Part shown: positions 32,896 to 45,239 of the stretch, piece after piece
Layout: every line of letters begins with the position of its first letter
Numbering within the stretch: the first letter of the stretch is position 1
DNA from: Scilla litardierei
Lineage: Eukaryota; Streptophyta; Magnoliopsida; Asparagales; Asparagaceae
Length of the DNA stretch: 64,000 bases
Assembly: GCA_030789695.1 (NCBI GenBank)
Contig: CM061132.1
Location: 161,616,817 to 161,680,816 of the forward strand
Direction of reading: 5' to 3'
Position numbers and translations under genes: made by a program
Notes under the pieces: model-generated
Told to the model about the DNA's origin: nothing
What the model saw: only the letters and a program-made list of their open reading frames with translations
Database searches by the model: none

Positions 32896-35468
32896 TGTCA
32901 CGCCCCGCTGTCCAAAATAGGGAGGGTCGGCGTGACAAGCCGCGGTATTAGAGTACCAAGCGCTAAAGTACACACCAAAGTCACGCAGGCCACTGCAAAC
33001 GCTAAGGAAACACAGGCAGTAAAGTACAGACTGAACGATTAACAGAACAATACAGCTCCAACACAGAAAGATAGTACAAGACACTACAACACAGGCAGTA
33101 AGGTAAAATACGACGAACAGAACATCCAAGAGTCACAGAGCACCGCTACTACATGGCCAGTACCGCACAAGTCCACTGTACAAACCCAACAGCAAAAGCT
33201 CCCACAAAAGTACAACTCAACCCTACGGGGTACAAAGGGAACAGGGGTACAACACTACGTTCATCACACACACACAACCCAAGACTCCACCACGCGACCC
33301 ACACTGACCATACACTACGGACCCTGCTGAGACGAGCTGCCCTCCGGGGTCTCCACTCCCGGGCCCGCCGCCAGAGAACCAGTGCCTGGACCTGTAGGGG
33401 GGAGGACACGTCACGGCGTGCCCAGTAGGAACTCCACAAGTCTACTACTCTAATCATAGTGCACAACAAGGAATCACAACAAAGGAAAAGGCATCACATT
33501 CCAGAGTTACTGTTTTTTCCTTTATAGGTTAGTTTTCATGCATGAATTCGAAACCTCAGTAACGGGTCAGACATCGGGGACTGGACCTCACCCGGTAAGG
33601 TGGGTGAAATGCTACGACTTCCCGAGACAAGCTCTTACGAAAGAAGCCGTTCATCAACACAACCAACTCAACCACAACCGCACCAACTCCCCGCCGCTGA
33701 GGGCTCGTCAGGAGTGGTCCACAAGCCAGCAGTCCATCCCCGCATGTCCACTCATTACCTTGGTTTCCCACAACCCTCCTAGGGTCCTCACCCACTTCGA
33801 GTGGAACAAGATATCCCTAGGTTATCTTTTAGCTAATCATTAATCCTAGGGTATTGAGCATGTAAAATGACGTATGTAAATGATGTCCAAATTCATTCTT
33901 TTCATCAAGATATTCACAACAAACTAGCATGCTCCATGAGACATGTATCATAACCTCAGTGATCATATACAATTCCTCGTGGGTAATACATGTCACACAA
34001 TTAACATGCCATTTTCCAAGTTTCTTCATTCTTAAGTTCATTCAGGCAATTTAACAAACATATAATGAGCGCCACATAAATGAAGAGAATCATGTCACCA
34101 ATTTTTGTAACAAATAGCATAACTAATCTTACATACATGCATCAACATCATTCATGCATTTGGAGTGAAAAATTAGCAATATCACACAAGTCCAATTTCG
34201 CCCAACACCCTTCAACATACTGAAATTGCATGAACAGATAGATAAAAACAGCATTTTAACCCATGTATTTTGAGAATTTGACAAATATCAAAGAATGAAA
34301 GTTGGATATATTATAGTTCTGAGTTCACCCATAAAATTTCAGACAAAAATATGAAGTATTGGATTTATAGTGAATTATTTGGTAAAGGGTGTCAAAACTG
34401 TTCTGCAGACAGATTTCTATGTCTGTGTTCAAAGCCAATTTTGGGCATATTATAGCCAGAATTTCGACATAAGAGTCGCGATGGACTTTGAGAAAAATTT
34501 ATTATCTTTCTAACAAGACCAAAATCAACAAATTCCAAGATGTGTGCAGGTAGTGGTGCTTAGTTTACTGAAATGTGTACAGCTTGACAGAATTCCTGGC
34601 ATGTTGCACAATTCGAATTTTTACCCTAATTTCCAGTTTGAATCAGAGAACGTGATGAACATGAAAGTTTCTCATAACTACGAGATAAATATCATATAAA
34701 ATTTTCAGAGCATTCCTAATAGCCAATTAATCCCAGAACGCAGCTAAAGTTTCAGCAAATTTCAGGCATGCATCAAGATTCCTAGTTCTACAACATTCTT
34801 CCCAAAATTTCAGAGAAAACTCATACATATAAGATGCTTTCCATCATTTATAATTAGAGTAGGAGAGTGAAGAGTTCCCACCTCTTTGAAGCTTCAAGAA
34901 TGGTTGATGGTTTGAGTAGTAGCCCTCTCCTTCTCCTTCTCCTTCTCCTCTTCCTATTCTTCTTCTTCTTCTTCTTCTTTCTTCTCTTCCTTTTTCTTTT
35001 CCCCTTTTTTTTCCCTAGCTATTTTCAGCCATGGGCTGAAAATAATGGAGAGAGGGGGAGAGAAAGGGACCTAGGAGAGGGGAGAGGGGTGGGGGGTTAT
35101 GGTGTAGGGTGAGGGGAGAGATGGGGGGGGGTTAGGTGTACTAGGTATGACAACTTAGTGCCATACTCTATTTTTCTTTTCATTTCTTTTTTTTTCTTTC
35201 TTTTTTTTTTCAAAATTAGCCATCCAAATGCTTGATTTTATTACAAGTTTGCCATTGCAAATATCTCATTTCCCTTTTTCACAATAACCCTTCACTTTAA
35301 GAAATTTGACTTAAACCCAATCTTACAATGATACCCTCATTTGGGTATAAATGAAAAATCGAGGGGCAATTTGCAAATCTCTCCATTCCCCGGGATTGGT
35401 GTGCACATGTACGAGAAACTTGGATGAATTTAACGATTACTTAGTATTTGCACACTAGGGTTGTTACA
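32896..35468 (-). repeat. 3' LTR of Tekay A (2573 bp)
   Basis: Intact copy. Near its U5 end, TGTCACGCC (32896-32904) and GGCGTGACA (32929-32937) form a perfect 9 bp inverted repeat. A pyrimidine-rich CTT/CTC microsatellite lies at about 34924-35000. ORFs read within it are not genes. Confidence 0.9.
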
Positions 35469-35482
35469 CCCTACCCTCCTTA
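35469..35482 (-). other. Polypurine tract of Tekay A
   Basis: TAAGGAGGGTAGGG on the minus strand, next to the 3' LTR. Tekay B has the related AAGGAGGGTAGAA in the same position. Confidence 0.8.
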
Positions 35483-35575
35483 GAAAAATTTCCGTCCTCG
35501 GAAATTTAACAAAATCAGGAGAGCAGTCATTTATATACAATACCCAACAACTGCAGAAAATATAAGATACAACAG

Positions 35576-38500
35576 TCATTGCTCAAACAGGTACGGGTAT
35601 TTCTCTTGCATCTCATCTACTCGCTCCCAAGTTGACTCTCCCGGAGACTCTTGCTGCCACATGACCCGCACCAAGTCAATGGTCTTCTTCTTCAACGTCT
35701 TCTGCCTCCGGTCCAAGATAGCCACTGGTTGCTGCTCATATGTGAGATCCGACCGTACTTCTATCTCTGAAAAATCTACAACATGTTTGAGATCTCCCAC
35801 ATATCTTCTGAGTTGAGACACATGGAAGACATTATGCACACCTTCGAGTGCCTGTGGCAATGTTAGCCGATACGCAACTTCACCGACCTTAGCGGAAATC
35901 CCGAACGGACCAATGTACCTAGGACTCAGCTTCCCACGTTTGCCAAATCGGATGGTCCCACGAACCGGTGAAATCCTTAGGAACACGTAATCCCCTGGCT
36001 GAAATTCCAAGGGTCTCCGCTTTGTATCAGCCCAGTGCTTATAACGGTCCTGCGCGATGCGCAGATTCTCTCTGACTGTCCGCACCACATCTGTTGTTGC
36101 CGCCACCAAGTCTGGTCCTAAAAACTCACTGTCTCCAACGTCATCCTAACTTAAAGGAGACCTACACTGCCTTCCATACAGAGCTGCGAAGGGAGCCATG
36201 CCAATACTTGCTTGATAACTGTTATTGTATGCGAACTCAACTAGATGCAGATGGTCCTCCCACGAACCCTTGAAATCAGCATACATGCTCGCAGCATATC
36301 TTCAAGAATCTGAATGGTTCTTTCCGACTGTCCATCAGTCTGAGGATGATATGAAGTACTGAAATTCAAACGCGTCCCCAGACTAGCCTGTAAACTTTTC
36401 CAGAAATGTGAGGTGAATCTGCTATCCCTATCAGATACTATACTCACTGGGACTCCATGCAGTCTCACGATCTCCTCCATGTATCTCTTAGCCAGATTCT
36501 CTGTTGATTGTCCAACTCGGAACAGAATAAAATGTGCCGAATTGGTTAATCGATCTATGATGACCCAAATCGCATCATTGCCCCTGGGCGTCCGAGGTAA
36601 ACCAGTCACAAAGTCCATGGTCACATGCTCCCACTTCCATTCTGGAATAGGGAGAGGCTGCAACAATCCTGCAGTTCTCTGGTGCTCAGCCTTCACCTGC
36701 TGGCAAACCAAGCAGGACGCCACACTCTTGGCTACACTCTTCTTCATTCCTGACCACCAATAATACTGCTTCAAATCTCTGTACATTTTGGTCCCTCCAG
36801 GATGGATAGAATATGGGGAACTATGTGCCTCCTTCAATAGTTCTTCCCGAATCTCGCCACTTGGCACACAAACCCGGTTCCCAAATCTCAACGACCCATC
36901 TTCGTGAATACGAAAATCGGTACGAAGTTTAGCTTCCACTTGCTCTCGGATCCTCTTCAACTTGGCATCCCCTGATTGAGCTGCCTTAATCCTGTTCACC
37001 AAATCAGACTGGATCTGCAGCCCCATCATAACAGTTTTCTCTCCTGGGAGTACAACTTCTATTCTCATCTGTCGGATTGCCCACCGAAGTTGTGGTTGAG
37101 AGGTTAGCTTCATTATGGCGGGTAATCTACTAAGAGCATCTGGCACCACATTCACCTTCCCAGGATGGTATAGCAGATCAATGTCATACTCAGCCATTAA
37201 TTCCAACCATCGTCGTTGTCTCATATTAAGCTCCTTCTGAGTGAACACATACTTTAGACTCTTATGGTCAGTGTATATCTTCACGTGTTCACCTAGCAAG
37301 AAATGTCTCCATAATTTCAAAGCCAGGATCACTGCTGCCAATTCCAGGTCATGAGTGGGATAGTTCAGTTCATGCTCCTTCAACAATCTGGAAGCATATG
37401 CCACCACTCGCCCGTGTTGATGAAGGACACAGCCTAGTCCTCTGCCAGATGCGTCACAGAAAACTTCAAATCCACCCGAACGGTCAGGGATAGCTAAGAT
37501 AGGAGCAGTGGTCAACCGATGCTTCAGCTCTTCGAACGCTCGCTGGCATTCTTCCGACCAGACATACGCAACATCCTTCTTCGTCAAATGAGTCAAGGGC
37601 GAGGCAATCTTCGAGAAATCCTTAATGAACTTCCGATAGTACCCAGCCAACCCCAAAAAGCTTCGAATCTCTGTGACTGTCCGAGGTATAGGCCAACCTT
37701 CTACTGCGGCAACCTTCTCAGGATCAACAGACACTCCGTCTCCAGAGACTATGTGTCCAAGAAACGCAACCTTGGTCAACCAAAATTGACACTTGCTGAA
37801 CTTAGCGTACAATCGGTGCTGCCTGAGGGTATTCAAAACCATCCGCAGATGCTCAGCATGTTCATCCTCATTCTTCGAGTAAACCAGGATGTCATCGATA
37901 AATACCACCACAAACTTATCTAAATACTCGAAGAAGACCTGATTCATCAGCCTCATGAAAATAGCTGGGGCATTCGTCACTCCAAAAGGCATCACCAGAA
38001 ACTCATATTGACCGTATCGAGTACGGAATGCGGTTTTAGGAACATCAGATTCCCGCACTTTCACTTGGTGATACCCACTTCGCAAATCTAGCTTCGAATA
38101 CACCCGGGATCCACCAAGCTGATCAAAAATATCATCGATCCGGGGAAGAGGGTACTTATCCCTCACCGTCACCTTATTCAATTCCCGATAATCAATGCAC
38201 ATCCTCCGAGATCCATCCTTCTTGTTCACAAGCAACACTGGTGCTCCCCACGGTGACACACTTTGGCGAATCAATCCCCTATCTGATAAATTGGTCAACT
38301 GATTGCGGAGCTCAGCTAACTCCGATGGGGTCATACGGTATGGAGCCTTCGCTATCGGTTGAGCGCCTGGAATCAGATCAATAGTAAACTCCAGGGACCT
38401 ATCTGGGGGTAATCCAAAGATGTCATCTGGAAAGATGTCAGGAAATTCTTCAACAACCCTTGGTAATACGGGCTCTACTTCCATGTCCCAATACTCCACG

Positions 38501-38894
38501 ACCGTAGCTCGAAACTTCAAGGGCTCAAGCTCGCTACTACCATCCTAAAACTCAAACTCTGGATGGTCAGGGATCCGAAAAACTACCCTCCTTAGTCTAC
38601 AGTCTATGTTAGCATAGAACATTCCCAACCAATCCATTCCAAACACTGCCTCATAGTCGGGTAACTCAATCACCAAAAAGTCTGCATACAACTCTCGTCC
38701 CCCGATCTCAACGGGACAGTTCCGTATCCCAGAGACACTACAAATAACCCCATTTCCGGTGTGAACATTCCAACTAGCAGCAAAGGTGTCAACTACTATG
38801 GAGTGTTGTGTCACAAACTTCTTCGACAGAAAACAATGTGACGCTCCAGTGTCAAACAAGGACATAGCAGGGTAGGAGGCTACTCTAACGATAC
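35576..38894 (-). pseudogene. pol: Tekay pol: protease, RT, RNase H, integrase, chromodomain-like end
   Basis: Exon 2 begins at the predicted acceptor (38894). Protease DTGAS is at about 38850. Reverse transcriptase spans about 38300-37800 with [11 protein letters not shown] near 37900. RNase H carries [10 protein letters not shown]. The integrase zinc region ([14 protein letters not shown]) and core ([26 protein letters not shown]) lie at about 36900-36330. The end at 35576-36109 resembles the Tekay/Del chromodomain tail (STWERVDEMQEKYPYLF). Damage: TAG at 38547-38545 after protease, a one-base frameshift near 36275 and TAG at 36148-36146. The product would process, copy and integrate the element. 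Confidence 0.92.
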
Positions 38895-38985
38895 CTAAGT
38901 ATCACAACAATAAAACTCAGACAACTAGCTAAATAGAATAACTAAGGCTCAAATCTAATAGACTGCATAGGGGCAAGATTCATAC
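38895..38985 (-). other. Predicted 91-base intron at the Tekay A gag-pol junction
   Basis: The donor G|GTATGAAT after VITG and the T-rich acceptor GATACTTAG|G would join gag codon 390 (GGT, phase 1) to nine open codons and then the protease ATG at 38865. Without splicing, translation stops at 38942 inside the intron. The same codon and phase carry an intron in Tekay B (45427-45502). Confidence 0.7.
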
Positions 38986-40156
38986 CGGTGATCACTCGAC
39001 TAGCACCCTCCGAAGTCTCTACTGGGGTCATGGTGTACTGCTGCCGCCTCGGTGGAGGAACTGCCCCCTGGTTCCCTCGTCGCTGCTGGGGAGGTGGAGG
39101 GGGTCCTCTCGGTGCAGACGGTCTCGATCCTGACGGTGCCGGAAGGGCAAGCCGCTGTGGCGGTGGTGGAAGAGGTCTCTGCTGTGTAGGCCGGACAGCT
39201 GCTGACGCCGGCGGCACCGGGGCATGACCCGACTGTGGGCAAAATCTGCTGATGTGTCCCAGCTCTCCACATGTATAACACCTGGCATTCGTAACTCGGC
39301 AGTCTCTCTGCACATGCCCTGGCTTCCCGCATCTGTAGCATGAAGGTCCCTTCTGTGCCGGAGGTGGAGCCCCCGGTCGCTTGAATGTCACCCGCTGAAC
39401 TGGGCCAGGCACAGTCCTCTGCTGAGCAGCCGGTCGCCTGTCACTGGCTGGTGGCCTCCCCACACTCCGTAGGTGGGTCTCATGCTGTCTGGCAGCCCGC
39501 AGTACGGCCTCCTGAGTCAATAACTCCTGAGTAGACATGGCCGCCCGAAACTCTACGTCTAGTCCCTTGCGGAATCGCCTGGCTCTGATGGCATCTGTCG
39601 CTACAAGCTCTGGCGCGTATTTGCTCAGCAACGAGAACTCTGCATCATACTCATCCACCGTCCTCCCATCCTGAGTCAAATGCTCAAATCTCTGCCTCAA
39701 CTCGTCCTTCGCTGCCTCTGGAAGGAACTTGGCCTCAAACAACTCCCGAAAGGTCTCCCAAGCAATGTTCCCCTTCAGTCGCCTCTCCTGAGCCTCCCAC
39801 CAGTCTCTAGCTTGATGGGTCAACTGGCGCCTCACCAACTCTACCCAACCGTCTCGGGGATACCGACACATCGTCAGATCATCCTCAGTGTGCCGCAGCC
39901 ACTCATCTACCTCGAGGCTACTCTCCCTGCCCGAGAAGTATCGCGGACGCAGTGTCCTGAACTCCTTGTAGCTCGGCGGCTTCGGCGCCACTGTCCTCTC
40001 CTCCATCTGACCCATGTGCTCTAAAATGCCCATCAGGACCTTAGCCATCAGGGCTGACTCTGAGGTCCTGTCACCCGAAGACTGCACATCACCAGCTGGG
40101 CCAATCCCACCATCAGATGTTCCGGTCCCGCCGGAACTCCCGTTCCCACCTTCCAT
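38942..40156 (-). CDS. gag: Tekay Gag
   Basis: An open frame of about 404 residues from ATG 40156 (MEGGNGSSGG) to the stop at 38942. The frame also extends upstream to 40270, but the first 38 codons look like leader. The gag core is at about residues 90-235 (WWEAQERRLKGNIAWETFRELF, shown in part: ARDWWEAQERR, RTVDEYDAEF). Two zinc knuckles follow, CYRCGKPGHVQRDC and CYTCGELGHISRFC, then a proline-rich stretch. It ends VITG plus 13 residues read from the unspliced intron. It forms the nucleocapsid. It is intact, whereas pol in the same element is broken. Confidence 0.88.
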   Translation of the reverse strand: MEGGNGSSGGTGTSDGGIGPAGDVQSSGDRTSESALMAKVLMGILEHMGQMEERTVAPKPPSYKEFRTLRPRYFSGRESSLEVDEWLRHTEDDLTMCRYPRDGWVELVRRQLTHQARDWWEAQERRLKGNIAWETFRELFEAKFLPEAAKDELRQRFEHLTQDGRTVDEYDAEFSLLSKYAPELVATDAIRARRFRKGLDVEFRAAMSTQELLTQEAVLRAARQHETHLRSVGRPPASDRRPAAQQRTVPGPVQRVTFKRPGAPPPAQKGPSCYRCGKPGHVQRDCRVTNARCYTCGELGHISRFCPQSGHAPVPPASAAVRPTQQRPLPPPPQRLALPAPSGSRPSAPRGPPPPPQQRRGNQGAVPPPRRQQYTMTPVETSEGASRVITGMNLAPMQSIRFEP

Positions 40157-40248
40157 CTGCAGGCGAGAAACAGAACAATGCATTAGTGTCGTGTACTGAA
40201 ATATTGGAGCCTTACCGGTGTCTCCTTTACGCGTATCGCAGTGGGCGC

Positions 40249-40267
40249 GGACCTGCATGGGCCACCA
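40249..40267 (-). other. Candidate non-canonical primer site, Tekay A
   Basis: On the minus strand, TGGTGGCCCATGCAGGTCC lies seven bases after the LTR end. Tekay B has TGGCGGCCCACGCAGGTCC four bases after its LTR. No initiator tRNA-Met site is visible. The tRNA was not identified. Confidence 0.45.
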
Positions 40268-40274
40268 CAAAACC

Positions 40275-41432
40275 TGTCACGCCCCGCTGTCCAAAATAGG
40301 GAGGGTCGGCGTGACAAGCCGCGGTATTAGAGTACCCAGCGCTAAAGTACACACCAAAGTCACGCAGGCCACTGCAAACGCTAAGGAAACACAGGCAGTA
40401 AAGTACAGACTGAACGATTAACAGAACAATACAGCTCCAACACAGAAAGATAGTACAAGACACTACAACACAGGCAGTAAGGTAAAATACGACGAACAGA
40501 ACATCCAAGAGTCACAGAGCACCGCTACTACATGGCCAATACCGCACAAGTCCACTGTACAAACCCAACAGCAAAAGCTCCCACAAAAGTACAACTCAAC
40601 CCTACGGGGTACAAAGGGAACAGGGGGACAACACTACGTTCATCACACACACACAACCCAAGACTACACCACGCGACCCACACTGACCATACACTACGGA
40701 CCCTGCTGAGACGAGCTGCCCTCCGGGGTCTCCACTCCCGGGCCCGCCGCCAGAGAACCAGTGCCTGGACCTGTAGGGGGGAGGACACGTCACGGCGTGC
40801 CCAGTAGGAACTCCACAAGTCTACTACTCTAATCATAGTGCACAACAAGGAATCACAACAAAGGAAAAGGCATCACATTCCAGAGTTACTGTTTTTTCCT
40901 TTATAGGTTAGTTTTCATGCATGAATTCGAAACCTCAGTAACGGGTCAGACATCGGGGACTGGACCTCACCCGGTAAGGTGGGTGGAATGCTACGACTTC
41001 CCGAGACAAGCTCTTACGAAAGAAGCCGTTCACCAACACAACCAACTCAACCACAACCGCACCAACTCCCCGCCGCTGAGGGCTCGTCAGGAGTGGTCCA
41101 CAAGCCAGCAGTCCATCCCCGCATGTCCACTCATTACCTTGGTTTCCCACAACCCTCCTAGGGTCCTCACCCACTTCGAGTGGAACAAGATATCCCTAGG
41201 TTATCTTTTAGCTAATCATTAATCCTAGGGTATTGAGCATGTAAAATGACGTATGTAAATGATGTCCAAATTCATTCTTTTCATCAAGATATTCACAACA
41301 AACTAGCATGCTCCATGAGACATGTATCATAACCTCAGTGATCATATACAATTCCTCGTGGGTAATACATGTCACACAATTAACATGCCATTTTCCAAGT
41401 TTCTTCATTCTTAAGTTCATTCAGGCAATTTA
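40275..41432 (-). repeat. 5' LTR of Tekay A, inner part
   Basis: Matches 32896-34045 of the left LTR at about 99% by eye. The rest of this LTR resumes at 49231/49315 beyond the nested insert. Confidence 0.9.
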
Positions 41433-44400
41433 TGTAACGGCCTGTATTTTTCAAACACTTCAAATACGTACTTAACGTATTTTTATTCTAAATCTTCTTT
41501 ATAATGGTTGGTTAGGAGTTGTATATCAAAACTGATTTCAAAAAATTCTTTTAAAAATATTTTAGAGCACTAGACTTATCGTATTGTGTTTCAGCAATTT
41601 CGGATTTCCTCAAATGCCCAAAACATTTCTGTTAAAATTCATCTTCCAAAATTACCGTTTTGATTCGACGAATTTATTTTCTATTCAAACGTATTCAAAA
41701 CGTTTTCAAACTTCTACAATAGCATCCTATTATCATTTAGGGCTTCCCACATTAATCTCGTAATTTTCGGTTATCGTTTCAGCCTAGAACCCGCAGACCC
41801 GCTTCCTAAACGTTTTGGCCAAAAACCTGTACTTCCGTAGCTCAAATCCCAGAACGGATCTTGTATTCGCGATCCTCGCGACGATACGATCCTGTGGGTA
41901 TGTTTTCGTAATTTTTCGGAGTCGATTGCAAAAACGTGTCTGTATTTCACCGCTTTGCTAATTACATTCACTAACGACTATTTTACAGTTTACTGATTAC
42001 CTTTTACTAATTGAATTTTACCTCTAATAAATCTAGATCTACCCCTAATCATTTCCATATCCCCACCCCCCATTAACCCACCTCCCAAATATTGGTAGAT
42101 CCAACCGTAGGTGTTATGGCTATCATTATTATTATTAATATCAATTTTATTACATTATATCTATTCCCTACTCTATATATATCTCTCTACCCTGCTCTTT
42201 CATTTTCAACCCAAACACACAGTGGTAATCTCTCCTTCCCCGTTCAAATAACCCAACCCACTCCCACACCCTCTCTCCCTTATTAATTTCGAAAGCCAGG
42301 CAACTCTCTCGCTTTCTCTCTCTCAATCGCTCTCCCGCTCTCTATCTCATCTCTCCCGCCCTCTCTCGCCGTTCCCCGGAGGCGCACGCCGCCCGCCCTC
42401 CGAGAGCCCGCCTCCTTGACGCCGCAGTGCCCGGAGCTCCCCCGAACAGCGACGAGGCTTCTCGCCCAAGCTCAAGACGCCGCTCGCCCAGCCTCCGGCC
42501 CCCGCCTGCGTCCCCGAGTCCCCACCTCGCCGTCGCCGTGTGCACAGCCCCCCACGACCGTCGCCCGCCTGTCCGACCGCCGCCACCGTCCTCCGGTGAT
42601 CGTCGCCGTCGCCCAGCACCCGACAGACACCCCCGCCGACGCTGCTCCACCCCACGACCCGCCTCCGCCGTTCCCTCTCCGACGACAGAACCCCCCAGCG
42701 CCCGCCGCCGCATCTCGGGAGCCGCCTGCACCGCCCTAGCCCGCTGCCGCTCCGCCCGCCTCCGCCTCCAGCATCGCCGCCCGCCGTCGTCCGCCCCTCG
42801 CCCCCGACCTCGCCGCCGAGATCCGCCGCCCAGCTCCGCCACAGTCGCCGGCAAAGCCCCCGGGCGATGAACGAGCGGTGGGTGCGTGAAACTCTCGATG
42901 GCAATTCCGTAATTACGGAATTTAATTTCGTTTTTCATTTTTAAATAATTATTAATAGGGTTTAATGGGGTTTAATCCATAACTAATTATACAGGGACCG
43001 GAAAAATGTGCGGATAGCTCTAGAAAATCAGAAACGATATTCCGGACCCAATGGCGCTAGTCTCACTGCGAGCAGACGCCTACTTTCCCCAGAATCGTTT
43101 TTTGAACCTAAAATTTAAATACGTATAAATCTTTTTAAAAATCGTAACTCGCTGTTTTCACTCACAATAATACGTGAGAAAATTATATGTGAAAGTAAAC
43201 TTCGAGACGGTCATTTTGACTGTTCATTTGAGTAATTCCGACGAGTATTGCTCCCGGAACAATTTACGGAAGATACGCGTCACTTAAATAATTTGGGTTT
43301 TAAAGCTAGTTTTGAGTTTCCAAAAATTATAAAAATTACTATAAAATTCAGAAAAATATTCCCTCTTGCAGTAAAACTATTTTTATCATATATAGTCTAT
43401 ATAAAAATTTAGGACCCTTTTCATCGCCGTTTTAACCAGTTTTAAAATCAGACACTCAACTTAAATAAATAAGAAAATCGGGTATTCTCTAACTAGTTAT
43501 CTCTTGTGTTTACAGGTAGCAAATCTCGTGCATCGACACTAGATCCAGTCCTGGATCACTACCACCCCCTCGAAGATTGTAAGTCACAGTAAATTCTACC
43601 CTTAGAAATTTAGATAGTGTACGTAATGGAAAATAGTGTAATAATTGGAATACCGCATGCTCGAAGCATGGATCGGTGTCTTAGTTGGTGGACTTCAAAT
43701 CATTGCTCAAGACTAACATTCTCTCTTGAGGTTTCTGCCTTGACTTTTCAACAAGCGAAGATCTTTGAAGTGTTGTTAATGCATGTGAACAGCTTTACTT
43801 TTGGAACAACAGATTGACATATCGTATTGCAACACAGTGACTGAGTGATATACTGCACTGACATCATACTGCTGGAATGTCATATTGAAATTGAATGATT
43901 AAAAGTAGTTAGCACTGCACCGGGTTTTGGGGTAACTTATAATTGCGGAAGTGCGGGAGCGACTAGTCCAGACTTTGTTGTCACCGTGCGGGTTCTAGCA
44001 ACCCATAACAGTGCCGGTGACAACCATCACAGATCACAGTTCACAGTTCACAGATTATTGCATAGTTCTCAGAGATTGGTTCGCCCGGGTAGCACCCGCG
44101 GCAAGAGTTGGCCTCTTGGTTGCTCACTGTACTTCCCGTTATAAGTCACAAACTAGAATAGGCACAGTTACTCTCATTATTGCTATTGTCATTGCTCGGT
44201 CACCTTTACTTTACTTGTCACCCTTGCATGCTTGACAGATGTACTTTACTTATTGCACTTGCATGCTTGTCTGTCCCTACTTTACTTTCCGCACTTGTTT
44301 ACTATTTAATGCTCCATATTTGTGCACTCCTCTTTTTCTATCGCTAGAATTGTTGTGACTTACCTTCGGTTCCATTTATGGCACCGGCAGACGAAGACCT

Positions 44401-44717
44401 GATCGAGGAGATTGCCCCAGAGTTCGTGGAGCCTACATTGACCCAGAGACTGCAGAGTTTTAGTTACTTTTCTGTTGGTGTGCATGTTGTACTGTGTATT
44501 TCCTTTTGCGCACTTCTTTTCAGTACTTCCTTTATGTATTCGTGAGAGAGTGTGCTGGTTGTTGTTGTACTTTAATTTGGACTGTAATAACGTCTGTACG
44601 CTGGTTTGAGTATTGTGATACATCTCTGAGTTGTGGCTATGCTGATTTCACTGGTAAACTGCGGAACCTGCGAATAAACCAAATAGGTAACGGGCCCCCC
44701 GAGAGCGGGTCGTTACA
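41433..44717 (+). repeat. 5' LTR of Tekay B (3285 bp)
   Basis: A TATA motif CTATATATAT lies at about 42172-42182, followed by a CT-rich leader and a very GC-rich, CpG-dense block (about 42350-42870) that gives long ORFs on both strands by composition alone. Terminal inverted TGTAACG/CGTTACA. Confidence 0.88.
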
Positions 44718-44721
44718 GGTT

Positions 44722-44740
44722 TGGCGGCCCACGCAGGTCC
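44722..44740 (+). other. Candidate non-canonical primer site, Tekay B
   Basis: TGGCGGCCCACGCAGGTCC follows the LTR by four bases and differs from the Tekay A counterpart at two positions. Confidence 0.45.
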
Positions 44741-45239
44741 ATGCAAAATACCTCGTGAACAGTATAGTGAAACCAGGATGTATCGTATACGATACTCGAC
44801 TAAGCTGACATTTTCTATGAATGCAGGTTTGACACTCGAAAGATGGTCGGGAACACTTCGAAGAGCCCCAATGGAGCTGACCTGTCTGGCCTTAATAAAA
44901 AGCCATTAACAAAACCTAAATTTTGATAGGATTAATTAGTTATCAATAAAAATCTTTTGTATCGGTGGCACTCGTATGAATGATAATCTTCCTTCAATGG
45001 ACCATGATACCGGTCAATGTGCTTGGCTAAAGTCTGTGGATCGACCTGGCTAGACCGGGCATAAGTGATCCTAGCTTAGTCACTTCCCTGACCGTGTCCG
45101 CTGGACCGCAAGGACGTGAATCATGATTATGTAACGCCATCGATCTTCATCACTACCACCCTTCTTTTAGCTTGATGACCTTTCGATTGGCCTTCTTAGA
45201 ATCTTTCTACGCTTGAACTCTGGCTATGGAGAGTAGCGT

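Noticed and set aside
33153..33470. Cysteine- and arginine-rich ORFs in Tekay A LTRs (repeated at 40528-40848)
   Set aside because: They lie wholly within the LTR and occur in both LTR copies by duplication, with no domain.
34867..35112. Leucine/phenylalanine-rich ORF resembling a membrane peptide
   Set aside because: It is the translation of a CTT/CTC microsatellite in the Tekay A LTR.
42342..42938. Long overlapping ORFs on both strands in Tekay B LTR (repeated at 47228-47825)
   Set aside because: They arise from a GC- and CpG-rich block with few stops. They are proline- or glycine/arginine-rich in all frames, with no domain, and lie in an LTR leader.
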